The translations under genes were made by a program, and so were the position numbers. This document shows positions 10,630 to 21,800 of a stretch of 64,000 nucleotides of DNA, piece by piece. The stretch is from the NCBI RefSeq assembly GCF_029784135.1, contig NC_073744.1:72466593-72530592 (forward strand), in the 5' to 3' direction. The notes under the pieces were generated by a model. It saw nothing but the letters and a program-made list of their open reading frames with translations, was not told where the DNA came from and searched no databases. Each line of letters starts with the position of its first letter. The first letter of the stretch is position 1. Source of the stretch: Toxorhynchites rutilus septentrionalis. Its lineage: Eukaryota; Arthropoda; Insecta; Diptera; Culicidae.

Positions 10630-12250
10630 AGATTAGATCTTCTTCACAATGTTTTTCCAATAAACCCGATCCATGGCTGCAGCTTTCCAACTCCCGACTG
10701 CACCGAGTCCTGCTACACCTGGAGTTGCGCCAGTTCTTGATTCATTCTCATTCTCCATACTCCGTTTTCCTGTACACCACCGTATATTGTTCTCAGCACT
10801 CGGCGTTCGGAAACATATGGTACACAAACACATTGTACCAGTGACGTTGAGTGAAGCTTTCGCACCCGGGGCGAAAGTGTCTAGTCTAGTTGAAGAGGGT
10901 CACTATTTGTATATGATATATGCCGAACGGTGAAGTATTTGTAAATGTAGGGATGTTTTTGGACCCCTCAAATCGTATACCCGGGGGCGGTCCGCGCCCC
11001 CGCACTCCCCAGTCGACGTCACTGCATTGTACATAGTGCACTTCGTACGGGGACGGAGTTTGTTGGACCTTAAGAATTTGCGGAGTCTATAGTAGGCGCG
11101 ACTTCCATTGACTATGCGTCAAGGTAGACAAATTTCTCTACCATCTCGAGCTCGTTGCCATCAATCTGAACTCTACTACTAAGAAGAATTCTGTTGCGAT
11201 CAGTCCCTTATGCTAGCATGTATTTAGGCTTAGACGCATTGATCCCAAGCCCAATCAGCCCTGCTTCGTGTTTCAGTCGGGTATATAAGTCGGCTACCGT
11301 CGTATATGTTCATCCGATTATGTCCACGTCATCGGCGAAGCAGATAAACTGACTATACTTGTTGAAAATCGTGCCCCGCATGTTGAGGCCCGATCTCCGC
11401 AAAACACCTTCCAGCACCACGTTGAAGAGTAAACAGGAGAATCCATCGCCTTGTCGGAGTCTCCTGTGAGTCTCAAACGATTCCGACAGATCACATAAGA
11501 TCCAAACACCGTTCATCGTTGCCTGAATCAGTCTTGTCAGCTTTCGGGGAAAGCCGTGTTCGTCCATGATTCTCCATAGCTCTCGTCGATCGATTGTATC
11601 ATATGCGACCTTGGAGTCGACGAAGATGTGGTGCGAAGGGACATGGTACTCGCGGCATTCTTGGAGGGACTGCCACTGTGTAAAAATCTGGTCCGTTGTC
11701 GAGCAACCGGGCATGAATCCGGCTTGATAACTTCCCACAAATCTACTTACTATTGGCGATAGACGGCGAAGGAGGATCTGAGACAGAATTTTGTAGGCAC
11801 CATTCAGGATTGTGAAGGCACGGTAGTACCCGCCATCTGGCTTGTCACAATTTTAAAGATGGGCCAGATTACCCCGTCCTTGCACTCCTCCGGTAGCTGT
11901 TCTGTGTCCCAGATCCTGACCTCCCTTGAAGAGCTGCGCTACTAGGCCATACTGCTGATTTGTGGTTCTTTAGCTGATTAATGACCTTCTTAAGTTCACC
12001 CATCGTCGGCAGAGGTACGTTGTCGTTTTCATTGCAACGGTGTAGTCCTCATCAACGCTGTCTTGGTCTCCTGCCTGCGCGCTGTTCAGGTGTTCATCGT
12101 AGTGCTACCTCCACCTTTCGATCACTTCGCGTTCGTTCGTCAAGATGCCTCCTTCCTTGATCCTGCACATTTCGACACGCGACACAAAGCCTTTGTGCGA
12201 GGCGTTTAGTTTCTTAAAGAAGAAAACGATAAAGCAGCTCTAACTCCTCA
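10630..12250 (-). mobile_element. LINE (non-LTR retrotransposon) relic, reverse transcriptase to 3' end
   Basis: On the minus strand the piece at 11738-11310 reads as reverse transcriptase: GSYQAGFMPGCSTTDQI, then FVDSKVAYDTIDRRELW, LRQGDGFSCLLFNV and the catalytic box FADDVDIIG. Downstream (11309-11100) are GLIGLGINASK and a degraded YL motif. Near 10830-10730 the usual C-terminal block ERRVLRTIYGGVQENGVWR is readable. Upstream (to about 12200) there are only stop-riddled fragments. The motif set is like the RTE/Jockey-type LINEs of mosquitoes, but the clade is not certain. A ~50-bp piece of the 10965-11025 segment recurs at 18496-18546. Confidence 0.8.
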
Positions 12251-13370
12251 CACTCCTGTCCTTCTTTTCCGCTTCTTTTCCCAAGAGAGATGTGTTTGTT
12301 GCTTTCACTTCAGTCAGTATCGTTCTATGTTTTGTCGAGTCGCTCATTACAGCATGGCTAAGCGTGTTGCATCCTTCTCGTTCAGAAGCGCACGGCACTC
12401 GTCGTCAACCCATTCGTTCCGTTGTTCGTCCTCATTGTTCATACCCGATGACGGTCCCTACTGTGCTGCGAGTTTAATAGTTCAAAATGATAGAGACAGT
12501 GGTTCATCCCCAACAGGGGAAATAAGGTAGGAAGGAGCGCTCCATTTAGTTGTGCGGTTCGACAGTCTTAGCTGGTTGCGATTTTGAATCATTGTTTTCG
12601 GATTGTTCAGGATATCAGTGAGAAACATGCGATTTTACTTTCAATAAATAGTATGGTTTATTTCCAATGCATACCTTATTGTGTCTTCTACTGTATAAAG
12701 AATATTATTAGAAATATGTCTATTTATTTATCTTGCTTTCTCATGCCGTATGCTAAATTGTATCACTCCACGTGAAAATGCCTTTTGTTAAACAAATATT
12801 TTAAAATTCGTTCTGTTCAATTTTATTCCCGCTTCCACGTAATATAGCCGTATTCGTATAATTCCTCATTTGTATAAATTTTGATTACTCATTGAGTTGT
12901 ATTGTTGCCTTTTATTTGTAATGTCGTATAACCTATAATGTTGCTTTTTGTTCGAAAAGCATCTGAAGAAGACTGAATAGTTCACTGCTTCTGGCTAGTT
13001 ATCGTTCCATATAGTGATCAGCCTCGTAATCTCATGATTGCGTGTGATGTTGAAATATAATTATGAAGCGTTCTCACAAATGCAAGCAAAACGCGTATGA
13101 CCGGAGATCGAACATTGATGAACAAGAAATTATATTTAAAATTTCTATGTGCAGCTTCTTGAACATGTGTGTATCAGGAACGCTTTTCGCTCACTTTGCA
13201 TTAAAAACTGTTCGTTGCAAGATAGTCCTTGAAATTAGAATTATTTTTTCATTAAATCAGACACATTCTGTGCAAATAAATTAGGTGACAAACAAATGCT
13301 CAGCGCTGCAGGATGCTTTGTCTAAAAAATGGACCGATTTCAACATGTTTTGCCTGGATTTGAGACGCAT
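12251..13370. other. Region 3' of twinfilin, no gene seen
   Basis: AT-rich and without a recognisable coding segment. It should contain the twinfilin 3' UTR. A polyadenylation signal overlaps the twinfilin stop codon (13370-13375 on the minus strand), and other minus-strand AATAAA-type signals occur near 12825 and 12910. Confidence 0.4.
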
Positions 13371-15067
13371 TTATTCGACTGCCTGTGGTTTGGTCAGTCT
13401 TTTGGCTCCTCGACTTGGAGGACCCTTAGGTTTGGAGAACTGAGGCCTTAGATTGAGTTTCCTTGGGTGTATTTCTTCGTACAGAAACTCTTCGGTCAAC
13501 TCAGTGCCACTGTCAATCTCAAGTTTTTTCGTTATATCAATTGCGTGTTTCTCGATGGTCGCGGAAAACGGTCCCTTACAACTGGAATACATCATCCGTT
13601 CGCGAATCGAACAACTATAGCCGGGCATTGAGTAGATGAACACCATACTGTCGAGATGGTTTCCTTCGTGTTCATGCTTGAATAAATATAGATGGTATCT
13701 TGCGTGATCCGTTGGTATCTGGGAGGGCAGCTTCAATAGATCGATATTGGCCGCATTGACCAGATGAATCTTCTCCTCTTCGAGATCAATTCGGAACTGA
13801 AGGTAGTTGTAAGCGCCTCTCCGCATGTCGTACAGCGCCTGCGATGTCATTTCGGAAATGGGACAGTTGATGCCACCTAGTGTTTGCTGCTTGGTGTCGA
13901 TAGCAAAATCTGTCTTCACTTCGCTCTTCCTTATTTCTGCCAGTTCCTCCTCTCTGCTAGTCAGTGGAGCAGGTGAACTAAAATCGACTTTGTGCTTTTG
14001 ATATCCTTGAAATGTCGTTTCGTCTTTAGTTGTTGCGTTTAATTCTTCTTTGATGTGGCTGGAACCAAACTCCATCTTGAGCGTGGCTTTCGTCGAAGCG
14101 TATAACATCTTCTGTCGAACTGTTGCTGATTCCGGCACCCAACTCAGGAGAAGCCACGCGTAGCCAGTAGGAATTTTATAATCAAGCCTAAAATTTGAAA
14201 TAGCCTTGTTTCATAGTTTTCGACAAACTCGTACGTAATAAATACTGTAATACCATTCGCCAGCTATACAAATCGTGTCGCGAAACAAAACAACATGAGT
14301 CGACGGAATTCATTGTTTTGATAAACCATATATCGTTACAAAACTTTTACCCTTTAACAATTTTTCTGCATGTTACCCTTGCCCTGGATTTCATTTATTT
14401 TGAATTTCAATGACGCATGACGGTAACGCTTTATTTGTTCGATCGGAAACGATACAACCAACCATTGTTTTCGAATATCAGACCGGCACATATAATACTG
14501 AAGTAAATAAAGCAAACCTCACCTGTACAAAATATAGCATGGGACATCATCCTCAATCAGTGGCTTGAGAAATGCATCGTAATCCTTTTCCCAGTCTTTT
14601 TTGATCTGTTTGTGATCTACTAGCGTGAGTTCCTCTGAAACAAATTTTATGTTGAGATATGGTCAGGAAAACTGAAATATTACACGTGTTGAATGAAAAA
14701 AAACTCATCTCATCTTTCTAGGATATAAATAAATAGAAAACTAAAATTGTTTCCACACGTTTGGTTTGCGGGGGGGGGGGGGCCTCAATGACCTTCGGAA
14801 TAAATGATCGCTCTCTACCGGCTATTGCAGCACTTACCGTTCTCGATAGAAACTTTCAGCACTCGAGTTTTTCCGTCCTTGCATTTCCCAAAAAATTTGA
14901 GAAGCTCTGCGTTTGCTACAATATGAAAATCAAGTTAATTTTTTACCAAATAAGTAACTTATTCAAGAGTGTGCGAGGGCGGAATATTTTGATTGTGTAC
15001 TTTTCTCTTTCTCCGTCATTCAGAAAATGATTCATTACCCACCCTTAATTCCGGTTTGATGCGACAT
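13371..15067 (-). CDS. twf: Twinfilin, actin monomer-binding and barbed-end capping protein
   Basis: Twinfilin binds ADP-actin monomers and caps filament barbed ends through two ADF-homology domains in the cytoplasm. Four coding exons splice cleanly with GT-AG introns: 15067-15043, 14915-14838, 14634-14523 and 14187-13371. Together they give 1032 nt, a 343-aa protein, the same length as the Drosophila protein. It begins MSHQTGIKANAELLKFFGK. The first ADF-H domain ends near residue 140 (IPTGYAWLLLSWVPESATVR), the second spans about 175-310 (YNYLQFRIDLEEEKIHLV, FIYSMPGYSCSIRERMMYSS), and the basic tail ends KGPPSRGAKRLTKPQ, the phosphoinositide and capping-protein binding region. The start is fixed by the conserved N-terminus although exon 1 carries only 25 coding nt. 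Intron 2 contains a run of 13 G at 14770-14782. No disabling change was seen. Confidence 0.95.
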
Positions 15068-15378
15068 TTTTCACTATTCGATATTTATGGATCAGGGATG
15101 ATATCAATGATAATAGCACTACACAGGTTTGGAGTACAGAATGCCGATTCGGGTGGATGGAGCAAATAAAATATTGACCGACCAAGAAACCTTCAGCTTT
15201 TCTTGTTTTTCTGATTGATAAACGTAGACTCAATCCTCTGCGAGCAAATATGCTGACGGAAAATTGAATTTTGACGTTTGAATAAATTTTTCTCTGGTGA
15301 GTGACTGATTCAAAAAAGTTCATGAGTGCCTGAAACAGAGTTGCCAGTTTGTATTGTTACCAACATTTGGTCAGGTGT
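15068..15378. promoter_or_regulatory. 5' flank of twinfilin
   Basis: This is the sequence immediately upstream of the twinfilin ATG on the minus strand and is expected to hold its 5' UTR and core promoter. I could not identify a TATA box or initiator with confidence. Confidence 0.3.
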
Positions 15379-15499
15379 GCTACACAAATTACGTAACACT
15401 AAAAATGCGAGTTTTGAACTCTCTCCCCCTATGTAGTAATAAGTAACGCAAGACAAACCCCATCCATATGTTACGTATCGCTAACATAATTTGTACACA
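15379..15499. mobile_element. Short TIR element related to the ends of 1408-5616
   Basis: A ~120-bp element beginning TACACAAATTACGTAACAC and ending in the inverted ATAATTTGTACACA. An internal CCCCCTATG block and a GTTACGTA palindrome match the G-rich and GTTACGTAAC blocks just inside the ends of the 4.2-kb element. It looks like an internally deleted derivative. Confidence 0.55.
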
Positions 15500-16280
15500 A
15501 AGCCAAAGTCGTTTGAAAAATTTTCGTAATACTTTAGCCAAGGAACTGGAATTGACAGGTAGTTCATTTTCGACAGTATGATTATGAGGCATGGAAGATG
15601 CGAGAGAGGATGAAAAATTACAGCGACTACTTTTGTTTATAAACAAAACAGGTCTAATTTTTATCCTACAGGGCGTGTGGAGAAAACCAGCTGTTCCCTA
15701 CGCTGGACCGGCTTCAACCGAACCAGCTGCAGTGCCCCACAACCTGTAAAATTAGTTTAATATCCAGCTGGGAAACAACATGCCTGAATATCCACGGGTG
15801 AACAGCGTACCGCTGCGGTCATTCAATCGTAATGGTTCGCCAACGGCTAATGTGAGCGAAGGGAATGGAACATAGAGCAGTACGGCACAAGCTCGCCGGT
15901 AGTGGCTCTTCCACCAGTAGAGCTCTCACAATCACTGTATTGCCAACCCCAGCAGCAACGGCAGCAACTCTCACGTCCCGTGAACAGCAATGGAAACACT
16001 TGCAGCAGTCACCAAATCGCAACAATGATGCCAAGAATGTAAATAAAAACAACATTTTTGCGCAACAAACACATAGCGGTATGCACTTCCCAATACCTAT
16101 TTATTGCATGCCATTTGTTGTCCTCTTCCTCGGAGAACTCTAGCCGTTTGTTTGTAAATACGTAATATACGTAAATACGCCGCTATCACTTCGAATTTAA
16201 GTAATGGCTGAACAACAATTCTGACAAACCGTTTCCACCTTGGTTTTTACATCACAAACACAACAGGTCGCTTCGTTAAG
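15500..16280. other. Flank and possible 5' LTR of the copia relic
   Basis: No host gene is seen; the 92-codon ORF at 15865-16143 is low-complexity. The copia 5' LTR must extend leftwards into this stretch, but its start could not be fixed because the 3' LTR copy is truncated. Confidence 0.35.
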
Positions 16281-18488
16281 GGTTTAAATAAAATACGTTT
16301 GAAGTAAATCAGCGTCACTCTATCAATCTCGGTACCACTGGTCCTCATTTCCCATTAGGTTATGGGCTCAGTGATCGCGGTTACCGGTAAGAAGTGAGTT
16401 TTTCGCGTATAGAAATGGAAAAAGAAGAAGAAACGGAACTCTTGAACGAACATGAGTTTCAGGATTGCTTCGAGCGGGAAGCAGTGAAAGTCTACGAGCT
16501 GGTAGTGAAGGAAGGCGAAGCTCCAGCCATCCAGGATAGGAACACGAAGCCGATAAAGAAGCGGTTAAAGAACGATCTTAAATACAAATCACTGCTCATT
16601 TCTTGAATTAGTGACATCATGTTGGAGTATATCCAAGATAAGAAGACCACGAGAGCAATGAAAACGGCTGGCTATGGAAAAAGTTTTCGAGTGGAAAAGC
16701 ATCGCTACTCGTCTCCACCTCCAGATGAAGCTACTCACACAGCGGTACGATGGTAGCAGTTTACAGGATCACTTCCTGACATTCGATCGGATTGTCCGGG
16801 AGTACAAGTCGACCGGTGCGAAGTGCGAAGACATTGACATCGTGTACTATCTGTTGCTTATGTTGGGACCGAGTTTTGCAGCAGTTGTTATCACCCTCGA
16901 AATAGTATCTGAGGAGAATTTGTCGTTAAAATTCTTGAAGTGTCGATTGCTTGACGAGGAGACCAAGCAAAAAAGTGGTGGTGTCAGCGGCGGATGCGGG
17001 AAAGCGAAGACAGATGGCGTAGCAATTAGAACAACAAGTGGAAGTGTTACGGCTGTGGTCGTGAAGGGCGCAAAATCGTTGACTGTCCGGAGAAGAATAA
17101 AAAGAAGGAATCGACGAGATCGAGTGTGCATCTAGGAAAGGATGAAAAAGGTGTGTGGTTTGTGAATGGTGATAGTAGAGTATTTTCAAAAACGGAAGAG
17201 GTGAGCTAGATAATTGATTCTGGTTCGTCTGAGCATCTTACGAATAATCGGGTGCTGTTCAAGAAGCTGGTTCCGATGAAGAAGCCGATGCAAATCTCCG
17301 TTGCCAAGAAAGGAGAGTCGAGAATACGATGAGATCAAACTTTTTGCCGTTTTCAGTGGGAAATCGATTTCCATCACACTAAAGAATGTCCTCTACATTC
17401 CGGAACCGCGTGTGAATCTCCTGTCGGTTCGGAAGATGGAGATTGCTGAACTGAAAGTTGTGTTTGCTGGTGGTATCGTGACAATCGAACGAGAGTCGGG
17501 TGTGGTAGCCACCGGAGAGCGTTGTGGTAAGCTCTATGAACTAGAAGTGAAGAACCAAGAAAGACAATGCTTTATTCTTCCGGTAGAGTGCTTAAAGAGC
17601 TTGAACTCTGGCATCGTCGTTACCGGCATTTGAGTGCGAAGAACTTGTAATTATTGTGTAATAATTGGCAATGAAATGATCTTCGATATGAGTGCGAAGA
17701 AGGATAAGATAAGTGGTGAATTCGTTTGCAAACTGTGCCTCGTAGGCAAACAAAGGTGTAATGCTAGGCGCAATTTGAGAAACGTAAGCGAACACGAGAC
17801 TACTACCATGATTCATACGTGTCACAAACGTAGTGTGGTGGAGCGCATATTGAGTCACAGTTTGGTATAAATAACGTATCACTCGCATACAATGTCTGAT
17901 TCACACAGAGTTGCGCGATATATTTATACACTAACACAACCACCCGACCGGTGTAATCATACAGTGCCAAACGCACGGTGCTATATGATTGTTCACCAAC
18001 ACAACCGGCACGACCAGCACACACAGCGTCTCAAGAACAGACGCTATATCGCACCTATATATTTTTCCCATTCTGAAATGTAACGCCGGTGGGCATTGAA
18101 GGTGAAAAATTTCCGTAACCTTCGTCGATGACTTTACAGGTTTAACCGTAGTGAGCGTACTGGACTCGAAAGATCAAGTAACCGATCGTTTCAAGGAGTA
18201 CGAGGCGTATATGAGTGCGGAATTTGGGAAGCTCATATCACGGTTCCGCTGTGACAATGGCGAAGAATGCAAGAGTCGAGAGTTCCAGAGTTTCGGAAAG
18301 GGATCCAAATCCAGTGGACCGTCCCCTACACTCCCGAACAGAACGGCGTAAGCTGGCGCTTGAACCGGATGCTCGTAGAGTATACTCGTCCTTGGCAGCG
18401 AATTTGTGAAAGGTTTAAATAAAATACGTTTCTAGTAAATCATCGTGAATCTATCAATCTCGGTATCATTCCTCCTTGTTTCCCATTA
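16281..18488 (+). mobile_element. Ty1-copia retrotransposon relic
   Basis: The last ~77 bp of an LTR at 16281-16357 recurs at 18412-18488 with a few differences. Directly after the first copy is a primer-binding site GGTTATGGGCTCA (16358-16370), the pattern complementary to half of initiator methionine tRNA that is typical of copia elements. The internal part is only about 2 kb, so reverse transcriptase and RNase H are deleted. The element ends about 400 bp upstream of the GAK start codon. Confidence 0.85.
16394..18409 (+). pseudogene. Copia gag-protease-integrase remnant
   Basis: In order: gag (16674-17000; YDGSSLQDHFLTFDRIVREY and the degraded KCRLLDEETK region), a protease active-site segment (DSGSSEHL near 17215), the gag-pre-integrase piece (CGKLYELEVKNQ near 17530), integrase fragments (FVDDFTGLTVV near 18120 and RCDNGEECKS near 18250), and the motif before the third acidic residue ([12 protein letters not shown] near 18315, in another frame). 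Stops and frameshifts occur throughout, and 17790-18070 interrupts the integrase with unrelated sequence. It cannot encode a functional polyprotein. Confidence 0.85.
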
Positions 18489-18887
18489 GTTTCTGCACCC
18501 CTCAAATCGTGTACGGAGAGCAGTCCCCGCACCCCTCAGTCGACGCCATCGAATCACCGACGAAACACAAGGACGAAAACACGAAAACGGTGCAAACCAA
18601 AAAGCAATTAGCAAAACCCTCACAAAAGTGACATGAAATATCTGAAAAATACAACTTGATGCGGATCGTTCTATATACCTTGATTTATTATGACCAGCAC
18701 TGGATGTTGTTTTGGCAGAAGGGCAAAACTCTCCACAACCTAGAGTTCGAAAGAGTCATCGCCATCAAATGTTGTAAAAGCCAGCAGCGAAAAGGGGAGG
18801 TTTCCGAGTAGTGCTGCGAAAAAATATCAATCAGTGCTAGAAAATATCGTTATTTGACTTAATAGTTTAGGTTCATAGTGCGGCACG
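18489..18887 (+). promoter_or_regulatory. Leader and proximal promoter region of GAK
   Basis: Between the end of the copia relic and the GAK ATG. A ~50-bp piece (18496-18546) matches part of the LINE relic at 10965-11025. The rest (about 18550-18887) has no repeat identity that I can see and should hold the transcription start and 5' UTR. No TATA box was recognised. Confidence 0.35.
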
Positions 18888-21800
18888 ATGAGTGACTTCC
18901 TGAAATCGGCTATGAATTATTTCAATGCGGGCCCCTCCGTCGGCCAGGATAATGAGCTGGTTGGCCAGGTCGTAGAAATTGCGAACGTCAAGCTGCGAAT
19001 CAAACGTGTTATCGCTGAAGGTGGGTGGAAAAGATGTTCGATGCATCTTTCCGCGACGGGGTTTCGATTATCATTCGATTTATTGCTTTTCGTTGAGTAC
19101 TCAGGAATTAGGTCGAGTTTTGTTGCTTGTGTAATCTGTTCTAATCATGTTTTGCAAAACTAGAAGAAGGGAGAAGGAGATCAATCATTCATGCGTACGG
19201 TGCTCCTTTGTGTGTTCAGAGGAAAGGAAGTTTTTGACACTTGATGTATTTTCTCTGTCTCTACAAAGATGTTTCGCTCTTGCGTGTTTATATTCTGGTT
19301 GTTGGAAGACGTGTAGAGTTTCTGTGACGTTTGTTTTGTTTTGTTTTCATATGTTGTGATTAGCGTTGCATACAATGTCGTTACTCAAGTTATTAATATG
19401 TTTACATCTGTTTCAGGTGGATTCGCATTCGTATTTGTAGCCCAGGACATACAAACAAATAATGAGTACGCACTGAAAAGGCTGCTCGGCTCTGATAAGG
19501 AAGAATGCAATAGCATAATCCGCGAAATCAACACACTCAAACAGGTCTCCGGTCATCCGAATATAGTAAAATTTGTTGCGGCATCTTTCATTGATCGTAC
19601 CCAAAGTGCTGGCGCTAAACGGGCAGACTATCTCTTACTAACCGAGCTTTGCAAAGGTGGTTCGTTGTATGATTGTCTGGAGAACGATTTGGCTCCCGAA
19701 ACGGTGCTGCGTGTTTTCTATCAGGCGTGTAAAGCAGTAGCTCATTTGCACACGCAACCGATTCCAATCAATCATAGAGATATTAAGGTGGGTGTAGTCA
19801 AACTATTTCACATCGTAGACAGAATTTGTATTTTAATGTTATTGCAGATTGAAAACTTTCTCATCGGCAGTGATGGTCAGTTGAAATTATGCGACTTTGG
19901 ATCAGCTTCAACTGACAGTTATGCTCCAAATGTGAATTGGAGCGCCCACCAAAGAGATATGTTGGAAGATTTGCTGGGACACTGTACAACTCCTATGTAC
20001 CGATCACCCGAACAGCTTGACACATGGAATAATTACCCAATCGGTATCAAGACAGATATTTGGGCTTTGGGATGTATTATTTTCTGCCTATGCTACCGGA
20101 AGCACCCGTTCGAAGATTCCGCTAAACTAAGAATAATCAATGCGAATTATACAATACCAAATGATTCGCGGTATACGTGCTTTACAGAAATTATTAGAGG
20201 TTGTCTTCAAGTTGATCCCCAGAGAAGATTTGATATTGCTATGGTTCTGGAACGATTGGCGGCTATAGCAGAGTCAAAAGGTTGGCCATTGAAGGCACCA
20301 CTTGGACTGACCGGAAAGCCTCTAAACACTCCTCCAAGTGGCCCAACACCTAATCCCAGTCCGATGCATCATCCTGAACCAGCATCTGGAACCAATCATA
20401 TTCCTCCGCAGCGACCAGCACCTCCAAGACCTGCCCCAGTTGGAAAAAATGCTGGTCCGCCTCCGGAGCGAAAAAATCCCCAACGACCCCCAGAGCCTGT
20501 TCGACCTCCGCATCCGGTCATTGCTACGCCTGTTCATCACTATCCCCATCAGCCACCCCCTATGGCAGCTCACGTGGGAGGTGGAAGTGGTTTGTTCTCC
20601 TCTATCAAAGGAGGTGCCGGTAGTTTCCTGAAAAATCTAAAAGATACTTCATCTAAGGTTATGCAGACTGTTCAGCAGAGCATTGCTCGTACAGACCTCG
20701 ACATCAGTTACATCACACAGAGAGTTTTAGTTATGCCATGCCCATCGGAGGGTTTAGAGTCAACCTATAGAACGAATCACATTGATGATGTAAAAATTTA
20801 CCTTGAAAGCCGCTACCTTCCGACAAAAATAAGTATTTACAACTTAGGTCCACGTAATTGTCCCAGATTACCACCACCAGTGCGAACTGTTGAAGGCAGT
20901 TTTATATATTCACCCGTTCCACCGTCCTACAAGGCACCTACTTTATCAGGCTTGTACTCATTGGCGGAAGATATGTACGGTTTCTTAAATGCTGACCCGA
21001 AAACCATGATTGTTATCCAGAGTCCGGATTCGGGAAAGGCACTGGCTGCAACTATGGTTTGTGCATTGTTAGTGTATAGCCAGCTCGTGACTGAACCGGA
21101 GGATGCAATGCAGATATTTGCTGTGAAACGAACTCCGCCAGGTATGAGGGCTTCCGAATTGCGCTACCTGTACTATCTGGGCGACGTTGTGCGTTCGGTG
21201 CCTCATCTCCCACACTACAATCCAGTCACATTAGTCTCGATAACCGCCAGTCCAATACCAAGAATGACCAAGGCACGTGATGGTTGCCGCGTTTATATAG
21301 AGGTGGCTTCCGGCGATCGAATAGTCTTCAGTACTTTGCAAGAGTATGAACGCATGAGGCTATACAGCTTAACCGAAGGAAAGATTTCGCTCACGCTCAA
21401 TGTGAATGTGTGTGGAGATGTGACCGTTACATTGTATCATGCACGAAATGCGCTGGGAGGTATGGGACGGCCGCAAGGTTTGAAAATTTGTCAATTCCAG
21501 TTCAACACCGGCTACATTCCGGAGGAAGAAACGCTTATTAATTTTAGTAAATCTGAACTAGACGACGTTCCTGACGTTGAACACGTACCGCATGGTTTCA
21601 ATGTCGGTTTGTCGGTGTTTGTTAGCGATTCAGAACGGCCTCCATCCACTCAGCCGCCGTGGGTCCCAACCAAGGCTCCTCGGGATCCTAAAATTTTATT
21701 CGCTTCCATGCTTGAATATGAAGAAAATGTGGAAAATTTCATTTCGAAGCCAACGGCTTCGAAGCCAGCATCATCACACCGGCCTCCTCCAAGACCAGCT

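Noticed and set aside
14770..14782. Run of 13 G in twinfilin intron 2 as a quadruplex
   Set aside because: A single homopolymer run with no neighbouring G tracts; more likely a length-variable repeat or sequencing-sensitive site.
17790..18070. Host gene segment between copia integrase pieces
   Set aside because: No coding signal or known motif; it interrupts the copia integrase and is probably a small unrecognised insertion.
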